NCBI GenBank assembly: GCA_965153355.1
Contig: OZ231128.1
Span: forward strand, 12,028,001 to 12,092,000
Length of the DNA stretch: 64,000 nt
From: Flaccisagitta enflata
Lineage: Eukaryota > Chaetognatha > Sagittoidea > Aphragmophora
Direction of reading: 5' to 3'
Positions 15,190-26,220 of this stretch are shown one piece after another. How positions within the stretch are numbered: the first letter of the stretch is position 1; each line of letters starts with the position of its first letter. Made by a program: the position numbers and the translations under genes. The notes beneath the pieces were generated by a model. It searched no databases, was not told the DNA's origin, and saw nothing but the letters and a program-made list of their open reading frames with translations.

Positions 15190-15335
15190 ATTTTCATTCA
15201 TTTATTCATTCATTCATTCATTCATTCATTCATTCATTCATTCATTCATTCATTCATTCATTCATTCATTCATTCATTCATTCATTCATTCATTCATTCA
15301 TTCATTCATTCATTCATTTATTCAATTATTCATTA
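15190..15335. repeat. (ATTC)n microsatellite
   Basis: About 36 tandem ATTC units lying just beyond a type B repeat fragment, an arrangement repeated at 15,885. Confidence 0.95.
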
Positions 15336-15538
15336 ATTCAAAACGTTGATTCACAAATTCTTAATCAAGCGAGGCGCACTTATTAGCCATAACTTGGCCT
15401 TGTTCATTATTAGTTTTAAAAGTCAAGTTTCGATGAAGTCTGACGGTCAACTCGTGACAAGATTCGTTCATTTGGCGCCTGCGAACGAAGAAGAAGCAGA
15501 AGCAAGATTTCATCCGAAGATACTCAGTAAGTTTTTTC

Positions 15539-15612
15539 TAGTCGTGTTTGCTACGCGACTCTACAGATCACTTTGTCGGTCCGTCCGTCCGTCAGTTCGT
15601 CCGCTCATCGCT
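15539..15612 (-). repeat. dispersed CCGT-core repeat, copy 4 (type A, partial)
   Basis: Reads TAGTCGTGTTTGCTACGCGACTCTACAG, then CTTTGTCGGTCCGTCCGTCCG. Confidence 0.65.
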
Positions 15613-15742
15613 GCATAGGTTCCCATCCGCCGTCCCAAAAGTTTAATTTTTCAGCAATTGTTGTTCTGAAGAAACCCCCAGAGTAAGATTTAATGTCTTA
15701 CGTGACTGGGGGACCGCGTGGCTGTATCATTTCTATGTTCGT

Positions 15743-15833
15743 CCTCGCATATCTATAGGGGTAATGTCTGTCCGTCGGTTGGTCGGTCGGTTATTTGGTT
15801 GGTTAGTTGGTCTGTCAGTCACGCATACGTTAA
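15743..15833 (-). repeat. dispersed CCGT-core repeat, copy 5 (type B, partial)
   Basis: CTATAGGGGTAATGTCTGTCCG, then GGTTGGTCGGTCGG, then GTCACGCATACGTTA. Followed by an (ATTC)n run. Confidence 0.6.
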
Positions 15834-15884
15834 AACAGACAGTTATAATGTCATTTTCATTCAGTCATTCATTCATGCATTATT

Positions 15885-15982
15885 TTTTTCATTCATTCAT
15901 TCATTCATTCATTCATTCATTCATTCATTCATTCATTCATTCATTCATTCATTCATTCATTCATTCAATCATTCATTCATTA
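15885..15982. repeat. (ATTC)n microsatellite
   Basis: Second ATTC array, between opposite-facing type B repeats (copies 5 and 6). Confidence 0.95.
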
Positions 15983-16037
15983 AAAACGTTAATTCATCAA
16001 AAATGTCAATTCATTTATTCTTATTCAGCAAGGGAAA

Positions 16038-16157
16038 AACAAGGCCAAGTAGGCCAATAGGTGCGACGTGTGGATCGTCGAACGAATGCGTTACCGACCA
16101 ACCGACCGACCAACCGACACAGCCAGTTATAGAGGTGATTTGTCGCACCTAAAAACC
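16038..16157 (+). repeat. dispersed CCGT-core repeat, copy 6 (type B)
   Basis: AACAAGGCCAAGTAGGCC...GGTGCGACGTG...ACCGACCAACCGACCGACC...TAGAGGTGATTTGTCGCACC. Close to copy 2. Confidence 0.75.
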
Positions 16158-16204
16158 CTGCTCAAATGACATCTTTGCTCACAGCGATATTGTAATCTAA
16201 CTTT

Positions 16205-16260
16205 TTAGTTGCGGATACGCAACTCTATAAGAGGCTTTGTCCGTCCGTCGGTCCGTGGAG
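16205..16260 (-). repeat. dispersed CCGT-core repeat, copy 7 (partial)
   Basis: TTTTAGTTGCGGATACGCAACTCTATAAGAGGC, then TTTGTCCGTCCGTCGGTCCG. Confidence 0.55.
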
Positions 16261-16276
16261 GTGATCGAGTCAAAAA

Positions 16277-16908
<632 letters not shown>

Positions 16909-17054
16909 GTAAACTGACGTAAAATTGGTTTCAGATTATATAAGGAAAGAAACATAAGAAAGGTTTGAATTCTTTCTCGGCTTAGTTTCATAAATGTTTT
17001 TTTTTTTTTTTTAATTTCTTTTTCTTTCTTTTTCTTTCTTTTTCATTCTTTTTC

Positions 17055-17672
17055 ACTACGCATCCTAGGAACCGCCAGGACAATTTTTGGATTACTCTAA
17101 GTTTCTCTGTTGTTTTCTATAGTTTTAAGGTGCAGGAATCAATATCCGATCCTTTAAAAAATATTTCATCTGGCACTTTTTGAAAAAAATAAAGAATTGA
17201 CAATTTTGCATCTCATTTTGCATGCAAAATTAACTGGGTAAGTAGAAAATATTTTTTGACAATATTTTTGAATTCCTGATGTAATTTCCCTTCATTTGAT
17301 AGGTCGCACTGTATATTTTCATGAAAAAATAAAATTTTCAATTTCTAAGCTACCGTTACTAATCCTTAACGGCAGCTTAGAAATTGAAAATTTTATTTTT
17401 TCATGAAAATATACAGTGCGACCTATCAAATGAAAGAAAATTACATCAGGAATTCAAAAATATTGTCAAAAAATATTTTCTACTTATACAATTCATTTTG
17501 TATGAAAAATAAGACGCTAAATCATCAATTTCTGATTTTTTTCAAAAAGTGCCAGATGAAATATTTTTTAATGATCGGATATTGATTCCTGCATCTTAAA
17601 ACTATACAAATCAACAGAAAAACTTAGAGTAATCCAAAAATCGTCCTGGCGGTTCCTGGGATGCATAGTGTT
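17055..17672. mobile_element. near-perfect fold-back element
   Basis: Left end CACTACGCATCCTAGGAACC and right end (reverse) CACTATGCATCCCAGGAACC continue as inverted copies almost to the centre near 17,350 (AATTTCTAAGCT...AGCTTAGAAATT). The flanks on both sides are TTTTC-repeat DNA in the same orientation, so it inserted into such a tract with a possible TTT/TTTT duplication. CACTA ends would fit the CMC superfamily. No transposase is encoded. Confidence 0.8.
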
Positions 17673-17740
17673 TTCTTTCTTTTTCATTCTTTTTCTTTCT
17701 TTTTCTTTCTTTTTTTCTTAAGGAAACAGAACTGCTATCA

Positions 17741-17960
17741 AACAAGGCCGGATACACGGCTACCCCAGTCGCGTGCGGGTGGGCAGGGACTGTAATTCAG
17801 GTCACCAGATCATTTGGGCAGGAGCAGTGAAGCCAAAAACCGCAAAACCCCAAAAAAAGTAAAGTGTGACGGATGGACGGACGGACGGACGGACCGACGG
17901 ACCGACGGACGGACCGACAAAGCGGGTTGTAGAGTCGCGTAGCACGCGACTAAAAATTAT
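17741..17960 (+). repeat. dispersed CCGT-core repeat, copy 8 (type A, full length)
   Basis: AACAAGGCCGGATACACGG...AGTCGCGTGCGGG, an A-rich middle, (GGAC)n core, and TAGAGTCGCGTAGCACGCGACTAAAAATT. Best preserved copy. A 26-bp start fragment of another copy lies at 18,000-18,025. Confidence 0.8.
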
Positions 17961-18201
17961 AGAAAAGATGTCATCATTTGAACAGTAACCAATGAATTGA
18001 ACAAGGCCGGATACACGGGCCAAGACGGTGCGCCGGCGTTATTGATTCTTAGACCTATCCCTAGCTCTATCAGACCCATCCCATGCTCTATTACCTAACC
18101 GTAGATGAATACCAGTAAAGGCGGCTCTCGCCGACCGGAAAAAAATGTAAAATTGCTTTTCTTTTTTTCAGTTTTTTCTTTCTCCTCATTTCATTCACAA
18201 G

Positions 18202-18203
<2 letters not shown>

Positions 18204-18287
<84 letters not shown>

Positions 18288-18900
18288 TGTCTGCCTCTCA
18301 CCCTTTCTCTCTCTGTCTCTCTCTATCTCCATCCTTTGCTCCCTCCTTCTCACCCTCCCTCTCTCCCTCCCTCTCTGCCTCTCTTCCTCCCTCCCTCCCT
18401 CTGTCCCTCCCCCTCTCCCTCCCTCTCTCTCTCTCCTTCCCTCTCTCTCTCCTTCTCTCCCTCACTTTCCCTCCCCCTCTCCCTCCCCCTCTTTCTCTCC
18501 CTCCCCCTCTCATCCCCCCTCCCACTCCCTCCCTCTCCTTACCTTGATCTCCCTCCCTCTCTTTCCCTCTCTCTCTCCCTCCCTCTCTCTTTCTTTTCCT
18601 TTCCCTCCCCTTTTCCCACCCCCTCTCCCTCTCCCTCTCCCTCCCTCCCCCCTCCCTCCCTCTCCCTCTTTCTCCCCCTGTCCCTCCCCCCTTCCCCCTC
18701 CCTCTCCCTCCCTTTCCCTCCCTCTCCTTCCTTCCCTCTTTCTCCCTCCCTCCCTCCCTCCCTCCCTCAGCCCTCTGCTGAACTTATTTTTGTTTTTATT
18801 AAGGGCCCAAAATTGAGATCGATGAAAAATGATGTTCCTCCTTCCCTCCCTCTTCTTCCTTCCCTCTCTCTCCCTCCCTCTCCTTCCTTCCTTCTCCTGT
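18204..18900. repeat. (GT)n followed by CCCT-rich pyrimidine tract
   Basis: GT run to 18,287, then about 600 bp of degenerate CTCC/CCCT repeat on one strand. Open frames here are low-complexity artefacts. 18,901-19,566 holds no recognisable gene and probably contains the body of the BEL/Pao 3' LTR. Confidence 0.9.
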
Positions 18901-19567
18901 AAAGAACCGCGTAGAATACAGTCTCCAACCGTCAAAGTACCTATGCGCTGACGTTGACGATGATGAATCGGTCCGGCAGCCGCTGCGTCACGGCCGCGCC
19001 AATCCTCTCGATGCCACGCCACGCGCTACGCCAACAACGTCAATCCCTTGAATCCACTCAAAGTCATCAAGTCTGCATTTGGACATGGGCTTTCGTCGTC
19101 GCCATCTCAATATCTTCTATGGTTGAAAAGGGTACAAAAACGCTGAAATAATAGAAAGGAAGGGAAGAGGGGAAAAGGAGAAAAGAAATTAACCTAACAA
19201 CCTATCATCCTAAATAGCTCAATAACTCAACAGCATAACAACTATATAACTAAACAACTAGATAATCCAACCAACCAACTGACCAACCATCCAAGCCGAC
19301 CAACTAACCAACCACATAAGTCCAACCAGAACTCACCAGGTAAGGAAACGCACCCCAAGATTGACCAGGAATGAAGAGCGAATAACATTACAACTGATAA
19401 CTAAAGAAAGAAAATCAGCAATAATATAAATTCACAGAATGGGCAACAAACAGGGCGAACCAAAGAGAATATGCAATTACAAATAATCACAAAATGGTAA
19501 AATCTAATGCGATATTCCACAGTCCGCCCGTTTGAAGCCCACTTCAAACCAGTCAACCTCAGTCACA

Positions 19568-19589
19568 TTGTCCCACCTCCAAAAAAAAA
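19568..19589 (-). other. BEL/Pao polypurine tract and 3' LTR start
   Basis: On the minus strand, downstream of ORF3, TTTTTGGAGGTGGGACAA is followed at 19,567 by TGTGACTGAGG, the expected arrangement of polypurine tract then LTR start (TG). The far LTR end was not resolved. Confidence 0.5.
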
Positions 19590-19650
19590 TGACACCCCCA
19601 CCTGAAAGTGACGGACGAAGTACGGACGGACGGACAGCGGGAACAGCCCG

Positions 19651-21777
19651 CTAACGCCGGAAATTCGGCGGCGGGCCCCCGCGCCGCCCGTCACCACCAC
19701 GATCAGATGAGCGCGAAGGTCTCCACGCAGCAGGGGACGAAGTCGCCAATGGCTCCTCCGCCCGCTCTCCACTACGCGACCGATCTCCCGCGTGTCTCAT
19801 TCCGGAGGCAAATGCTAGCGCGATCTCCATCTCGCGCTCAGAAAAGTTGGATGATGAAGAGGCGAAGGACGAATCCAACGACGGGGAGGCAGGTGGCCGC
19901 GTTGAAGAGGAAGACGACGACGGACGATCAGGCACGCGGAAGCCGCAGTGCCCCCTCTCCACCCAAGGCCGACCACCGCCACCACCACCTCCACCACCAC
20001 CCCGCGGAAATCCACCGCCCTGCGGAAAACCACCGCCTCCACCGCCACGATGAAAACCACCACCACCCCCATGAGAAAAACTGCCACCACCACGATGACC
20101 ACCACCGCCTCCGCTATGACGACCACCACCGCCTCCACCATGATGACCACCACCACTACCACGATTGTGACCACCACCAGCCTGACCACCAACCCGGCCA
20201 GACCCCTGCGACGAAGACCGAGCATGGCCACCCCGCCGGATCTGCGCCTGCTGGTTCCGGGCATCCCTCAACGATTTCTCCAGCCGCTCCACCTCCCTTG
20301 CAGCCTCCTCCTCCCGGCGACGACGCTCGCCCTCCAAGCGCTGCTGCTCCGCAAGACGCTGCTGCTCCTCCTTCCGCCGTCTCTGCTCCTCCGCCAAACG
20401 CCGCTGCTCCTTCTCCTGCTTCAGCCGCTCACTCTCCACGCGCTGAAACTCCTCCAACTTCGCCTTGGCTGCCATCTTCGACCGCTTTCGCCGCTCCGTC
20501 CGCCTCACTGACTTCTTCCTCTTTTTCTCTTCCTCCAGCAACCGTGCCGCCGCCTGCTCCTCATCCTCCTCCTCCTCCTCCACCGCGCCCCCACCGTCGT
20601 CATCCGCCACCGGCACCACCGGCACCACCGGCACCACCGGCTCCAATGGAGGCATCGCCGGATCCACTTCCGGCACCACCACCTCCCCTTCCACCACCTC
20701 CGCGTCAGCCGCCGGCTGCTCCTCAACATCCCCCAAGTCTTTTTCCTCGAAATATAGTCCATCCATCGCGTCACAAACCAACTGATTGGAGGCCGCGACA
20801 CCCTCCTTCAAACCGGGTCTTTTTGCCATTGACCCAAACAACACCTCCGGCACATAAACCGGCCTTCTATTCCCATGTCCACGATATTGATCTTTCCAGC
20901 TCTTGGCCCCATCCAACAGCTCCCGAATGATCCATTGGACCGCCGGGCCACTGCCAGGTGGGCACGCCTTCACCGCCTTATCCACTTCCCTCAAAAAAAT
21001 AGTCACTGGGGGCAGCTCCATAAACACTGACACCCTTTTCACTGGGCAACGGCTTGGCCAAACAGACCAGCGGGGGGCCCTATGAGTCTCCTCATCATGC
21101 CACGACCAAAACTCACACTCACCAGGGTCGCTCATAAAAGTTTGCACCGCGTACCTTACACCGTCGGCGTTCTTCGGTGCCCACCAGACCACCGACTCCC
21201 CACGAAAGGCCCCCGCTGCCACTTTCCTCAAATCATCAGGCCTCCCCGCATCGACCACCAAAAAAAAGTCCGGCATACACCCATGCCTCACCACCTGCAT
21301 AACACACATGTTTTCATATTCGGGATGCACAACCCTATGCAACGCCACCGCCACCTGACGCAACCCACACAAGTCTCTAATTTCCATTGGCATGTCCGTC
21401 CAAATGTTCATCCAGGGGGGAACCACCGGACCTCCCGTCGAAGGTAAATTCTTCGGGTCAACCCGGCGCCCACCCATCAACACACCATCCTCCCTAATCA
21501 CCGCTAGAGTTTCCGCCGCCATCCCCTCCGGCACCACCTGGCGAAACTCCTTCGCGTATTTCCGCGCATCCAACACCAACTCCTCGTCACTGTCACTATC
21601 ACCACTGTCATCACCACTACTGACGTCACTCGCCCCTTCCTCCTCCTCTTCTTCCCCATCAGCCACCACACCACCATCCACCTTCCGGCCGCAAGCACAG
21701 GCCCCTTCACAACTACATTCTTCACCACCACCGAGCGCCCCAGCGCCATCATCCACATCCATTTCCAAACCCGACAT
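19651..21777 (-). CDS. third ORF of BEL/Pao element, unknown function
   Basis: A 708-aa frame starting at the ATG at 21,777 (MSGLEMDVDD). It has an acidic N-terminus with CSCEGACACGRK and an Asp/Glu run. A compact domain of about 230 residues rich in Trp, Cys and Pro follows (roughly 80-310, including FLVVDAGRPDDL and CEFWSWHDEE). Then comes a linker, a long Glu/Arg/Gln coiled coil (about 420-520), and a Gly/His/Arg-rich low-complexity region. It is G+C-rich and unbroken, although pol upstream is frameshifted. BEL/Pao elements normally end after integrase, and some carry an env there, but I see no signal peptide, transmembrane segment or fusion-protein features. A nucleic-acid-binding accessory protein is one possibility. 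Confidence 0.6.
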   Translation of the reverse strand: MSGLEMDVDDGAGALGGGEECSCEGACACGRKVDGGVVADGEEEEEEGASDVSSGDDSGDSDSDEELVLDARKYAKEFRQVVPEGMAAETLAVIREDGVLMGGRRVDPKNLPSTGGPVVPPWMNIWTDMPMEIRDLCGLRQVAVALHRVVHPEYENMCVMQVVRHGCMPDFFLVVDAGRPDDLRKVAAGAFRGESVVWWAPKNADGVRYAVQTFMSDPGECEFWSWHDEETHRAPRWSVWPSRCPVKRVSVFMELPPVTIFLREVDKAVKACPPGSGPAVQWIIRELLDGAKSWKDQYRGHGNRRPVYVPEVLFGSMAKRPGLKEGVAASNQLVCDAMDGLYFEEKDLGDVEEQPAADAEVVEGEVVVPEVDPAMPPLEPVVPVVPVVPVADDDGGGAVEEEEEDEEQAAARLLEEEKKRKKSVRRTERRKRSKMAAKAKLEEFQRVESERLKQEKEQRRLAEEQRRRKEEQQRLAEQQRLEGERRRREEEAAREVERLEKSLRDARNQQAQIRRGGHARSSSQGSGRVGGQAGGGHNRGSGGGHHGGGGGGRHSGGGGGHRGGGSFSHGGGGGFHRGGGGGGFPQGGGFPRGGGGGGGGGGRPWVERGHCGFRVPDRPSSSSSSTRPPASPSLDSSFASSSSNFSEREMEIALAFASGMRHAGDRSRSGERAEEPLATSSPAAWRPSRSSDRGGDGRRGGPPPNFRR

Positions 21778-22204
21778 CACTGCACTATGACTTAAAACAC
21801 TTGCACTAAGGCACACAATTGAGAAGCACAATTCCACTGACTATCTAACTATGGGATGGGGAAAGAACAAAAATAGAAATAATATATACAACACAATCAG
21901 AAAAATCATCAAGGCGCAAAAATCAATGACACATTCGCAAAATTTGAAAGAAAACTACAAATCCCTCGGAAATAGTTGACAAGTAAATCCAAATAAACAC
22001 CCCCCCGAAAAAAGCAACATCACGCCCACGCCCATCGCCCAACGATCATCTAAGAAAAAAGTAATGAGGCAAGAATCACATCGTAACGATTTGAACCCAG
22101 CAATAACGCGCATCCAACGGAGAAGAATATAAAAAGAAGGACAAGTCACCAAAAACCAACAGAAATGCGTCTTCTACCAAAAAACAATCAGTCCAAATAT
22201 ACAA

Positions 22205-25200
22205 CTATAATACATCCGCCCTGAGCGGGTCCAATTCCAGGCGGACGATCTTCGTCCTGTCGCGGGAGAAAATTTTTCCATTTGGCGTCCGCACAGAAAC
22301 TGTCCTCACCAGATCCTGGCCATCCGTCTCGACGATCATCCCCGTCCGCCAATCGCCCCGTCGACATTGTTCGTCCACCATCAACACCACTTCCCCAACC
22401 TCCAAGTTTGGCTCCGTCGAGCGCCATTTTGGCCGCGCTTGCAACGCCGAGACATAATCCCGCGACCACCGGTTCCAAAACTCGTCGACCAACGCCCTCG
22501 ATTGAGCGTAGCTGTGGCGAAGACACCTGCATCCAGGCGATGGAGGAAGAATATCACAGTCGGTACATGGCTACCAGGGCACAAAAAAGTCAATGGACTT
22601 AGCGGCGGCGAACTCATGACTCATGGGGGCGTGAGTATTATGCAGGTTCATCGCCAATTCCGCCTGCGCATCCAACACTGTCGTCAGCGTTTCAATACTC
22701 AAATTGTCAGCGTCAGCACACAAAGGTCCGATGTTTTTTAGCTGCTTTTCAAATAGTTCCCACCCCACCCCTGTGAGCGATGTGTCGGTGGGTTGAATTT
22801 CCCTCAATTCAAGCAGCCAGATCTTCGATAATGACCCATGATCATGCAGCCACTCCGCTCGAGTCTGTTCGACGAAGTAAGTTTGATCCATGATCGAACA
22901 AATACTCACCGCCCGACCTTCTTGCGAAATCGCTGCAATGCGTCGATGAAACATGGTGTATCCATTATCGCATTCTTGAAGTGCACAGCCATACGTTTGT
23001 AATGCAAGTGAACAGGGCCACACGTTCACTTTGTGGAATGCTCTTCCAACAATTTTGCCTTCACCGGCCCAAAAACAGTCCCTCCTGTATTCTCGAAGGG
23101 CCAGACAAACCCTGGATCCTTTCCTGGGAAGGGCTCCATTCTGCTGACTTTCCGGCTGCAAGTGTCTCTGTTATCCACACATGCCTTCTGTGAGACACTA
23201 CTGTGAAAGCCGCACCAGCCAATCCAGAATCGGCGTTAAGCGATTCACCCAACACATGCTCCACGCCGGCGTGAAGGTGACATTCATGATACAGCCTTAT
23301 CAAGTCCAAGACATCGTCGTCGTCGTGGGGAAGGATCATTGGGTGTTTGGCGTCATAGCACAGTTCCGTTGAGTTTGTGAGACGCCCCATGCAGCGCAGC
23401 ACTCCATTCGCGTCGATGAACGGATTCAACGCCACTATCGTCGACTTCGCGTGCACCTTTTGTCTTTTCGTAGGACCCTTAGGTCCCGCTGACAGCGACT
23501 TTATTTCCTCGCTGAAGTGTCGCGACTGAATGTCTCGTATCAGCAGCATTTCCGCGTCTCGCAGCTCACGCAGTGTAGTTAACTGCGCACCGCTGCCTCC
23601 AGCTGCAGGGCGTCGCTTCACCACGCATTCCAGTATTGTCTTTTTGAGAAGCGCGATGCGCCGCACTTTCCCCGGCCACGAGGCAACCCCGCGGGATATC
23701 CTCGAGAGCCAAGTTTTTGCCACCGTCGGGGTTGTCACTGCCGTGGCCAGTATGTGCGCGGGAAAAGGATCCGACGCGATTTGCTTTTCCGGCCATTCCG
23801 CCTCATCTTTCCACAAAAATTCCGGTCCACCGTGGAAACGTCGCCATTTTGGGTCACGCGCCAAAAGACCATGGGTACAGTCGTCGGCCGGGTTCTCCCC
23901 CGATGGCACCCATCTCCACTCGGACACGCTCGTCAACGCCTGTATTTCTGAAATGCGATTGGAAAAGTAAACTTTAAACCAAGTAACTGTATCATTCAAC
24001 TGCTTGATAACACACTCAGAATCAGTCCACATGATGATACTGTCGTAACTCCCTGTTTCTTTTTCCACAGATGCTCTCATCCTTGCTGCCAGTCTCGCGG
24101 CCTGCAACTCGAGCCTCGGCATTGAATCATGGTGTCCAGCCTCGGCGTCCTTTACCGGCACCACGTGCGCTTTCGAACATACGATCGCTACGTGGATTTT
24201 CCCATCCGGCGTCTTCCGGCGCACGTATATCACGACGCCGTATCCCTTGCTGCTCGCATCGCTAAACACCATCAACTGTTTCTCGCCATCCTGGGTTTCC
24301 AGCGTCGCGGTCCATCGTTCGATTTCAAAATTTGTGAGGAAATCAAAGTCCCTTTGCCACACAGCGAATGCTTCCAACAACGCTTCTTCAATGTTTTTCT
24401 CGTCCCATCCGATCGCTGTCTTCATCACCTGCTGTAGAATGAATCTTGCCCAAATCACGAAAGGGTCCAAGAAACCAAGAGGGTCAAAAAACGACGCTAT
24501 CACTTGTAGCATCTGACGCTTCGTCTCCACTTTCATTTCCGCCTTTTCTTTTTCTGGGGCATAAGAGAATTTGTCCGCTGAGAATGAGTAACGCATCCCC
24601 AGCACTTTTCCCACATCTCCTCCAGGAGCTGCCGCCTTCTGAAAGTCTTTTATTTCCGGCGCCGGATCATCCTCCTCCAGCACTTCCGGCCTTGAAGAGC
24701 GCCACTTGCAGAGAGTGAAGCCGCCATCTTTCATCGCCGCGGTGATCGCAATCCGGAAGTCGCGCGCTATTTTAGTGTTGCGCAGGGACATCAACAGATC
24801 GTCGACGTACAGGTTGCGGTTTGACGCCTCCACCGACGAGAGGACCGTACTCTCTCGCCCTCTGATTGATGTGGTACCGTTGCGTGAAGATCGCGACGAA
24901 GTTGGAACTTTTGGCGCCGAACACGTGACCCAAGAATCCATTCAGTTCCGCTTCGTCCATCTCCTCCGTCGGAAACCACCAGTACGTGAAAGCGCCTTCA
25001 TCTTCCTCTGCAATATAGATTTCATGGAAAAAATCTTTAATATCAGCGCCCACTGCGACCTCACCCCCGTCACGGAAGCGCATCAACACACCACGAATAT
25101 CACACGCCAATTGGGGACCGTCTAATAAACAATCATTCAGACACACACCCCCCACAGACGCACGACAATCATGACAGATACGAACTTGACCAGGTTTCCC

Positions 25201-26217
25201 TGGCTTATCTGTGACGTGGATGGGAATTGTCCATTTTGGCCTGTCCGGGGGCGTCGCTGCGTGCTTCTTTGGGTCGAGCTTCACAACCCTGCCCTTTGCT
25301 TCGAACTGACGCATTGTTTCGAACGTGACTCTGCGCCTTTCCGGATCCTTTCGCATTTGTCGTGCCGTCCTCCACAGACGGTCCAACGCCATGCCGCTTG
25401 AATCCACTTTGTTGATCCTTTCCGCCGTCGCTTTCCTTCCGCGTTTATGGGGCAGGCTCACTCGGTACCTTTCCACTGCTTTGTCCCATACAATTGATTC
25501 TTCAAGTTGCTTCAGAGCAAACTTATCTTCCAACGACATTGTCTCATCATCGTGTTTTGCCCTTTCAAACTCGCTCGCAAAGCATTTTTTCATTTCTGCA
25601 TCTGTATTGGATGTGTAACTCTGAAAGGAAACATGGTTGCAAACAAAACAATGCGATTCAATGTTCTTCTTGGGGCCTATTAGACAATAGCCGAATCCCG
25701 TCTCCAACGCCACCGGAAGTGATGCATCGCCAATGCGTCTCTCGCCAGAGCTCCACACTCGGGCGTGTTCCGCACCGATGATCACTCCTATTTGGTATTC
25801 GGCGTCGTCCTCTTCCGGAAAAGCGGGAAACTCGATGTCACTCAGGTGTTCAATCCCCTCCACATCCGTGATTCTGGGGGGTCTATCACCCTCTGTAGCT
25901 ATTATTTCCCCAAAAATCGCGTTGCTTAGTTTCAATTCGAATCCATTTGTCCCCTTCACTGATACATCCGCCACCTTTCTCACGCCTTCTACAGTTTTAT
26001 CCAAAGTCGTCACTTTCATATTCACGTCTCTTCCTTTTATGCCCAAGCGTGAGCATATTGACTCCGACACAACATTTCGATTCGCGCCTCCGTCGAGGAG
26101 GGCATAAGTGCCAACTTCCTCCCCATTTTCTCCCACTATATACAATGGTACAATAAGCCGCCATGCTCCATCATCGCCTCCGACTTTGAAGACTGAATTT
26201 TGTTTAGGAACGGCTAG
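22205..26217 (-). pseudogene. pol: BEL/Pao pol (protease, RT, RNase H, integrase), frameshifted
   Basis: Order on the minus strand: aspartic protease with LLDGGAN (about 26,095; DGG instead of the usual DT/SG); reverse transcriptase with VRICHDCRASVGG and the motif-A aspartate in VGADIKDFF; then a frame change near 24,850 before the YVDDLL catalytic motif; RNase H with FSDASSKGYG, SMPRLELQAARL and WTDSECVI; integrase zinc-binding region near 23,300 with HECHLHAG. The integrase core between about 23,200 and 22,600 is scattered over all three frames. Recognisable pieces include LFTC, FDHGSN and GWELFEKQLK. The C-terminal FWNRW...GDWRTG domain is at 22,492-22,205. Several indels mean this copy cannot make a full Pol. 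Confidence 0.85.
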
Positions 26218-26220
26218 TCA
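26212..26220 (-). promoter_or_regulatory. UGA-CUAG gag-pol readthrough context
   Basis: Gag ends with codons for Gly-Asn-Ala followed by TGA CTA G, and the same frame then stays open into the protease. UGA followed by CUA(G) is a well-known high-efficiency readthrough context, so Pol would be made as a Gag-Pol extension. Confidence 0.65.

Noticed and set aside
18105-19022. Ser/Pro/Leu-rich 265-aa frame and its complement
   Set aside because: Low-complexity CCCT tract open on both strands.
19608-20930. 440-aa Pro/His-rich plus-strand frame
   Set aside because: Antisense shadow of the G+C-rich third ORF of the BEL/Pao element.
22571-23161. Unknown 196-aa protein replacing the BEL/Pao integrase core
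   Set aside because: At first it looked foreign. Reading all three frames recovered integrase pieces (LFTC, FDHGSN, GWELFEKQLK), so it is a frameshifted integrase.
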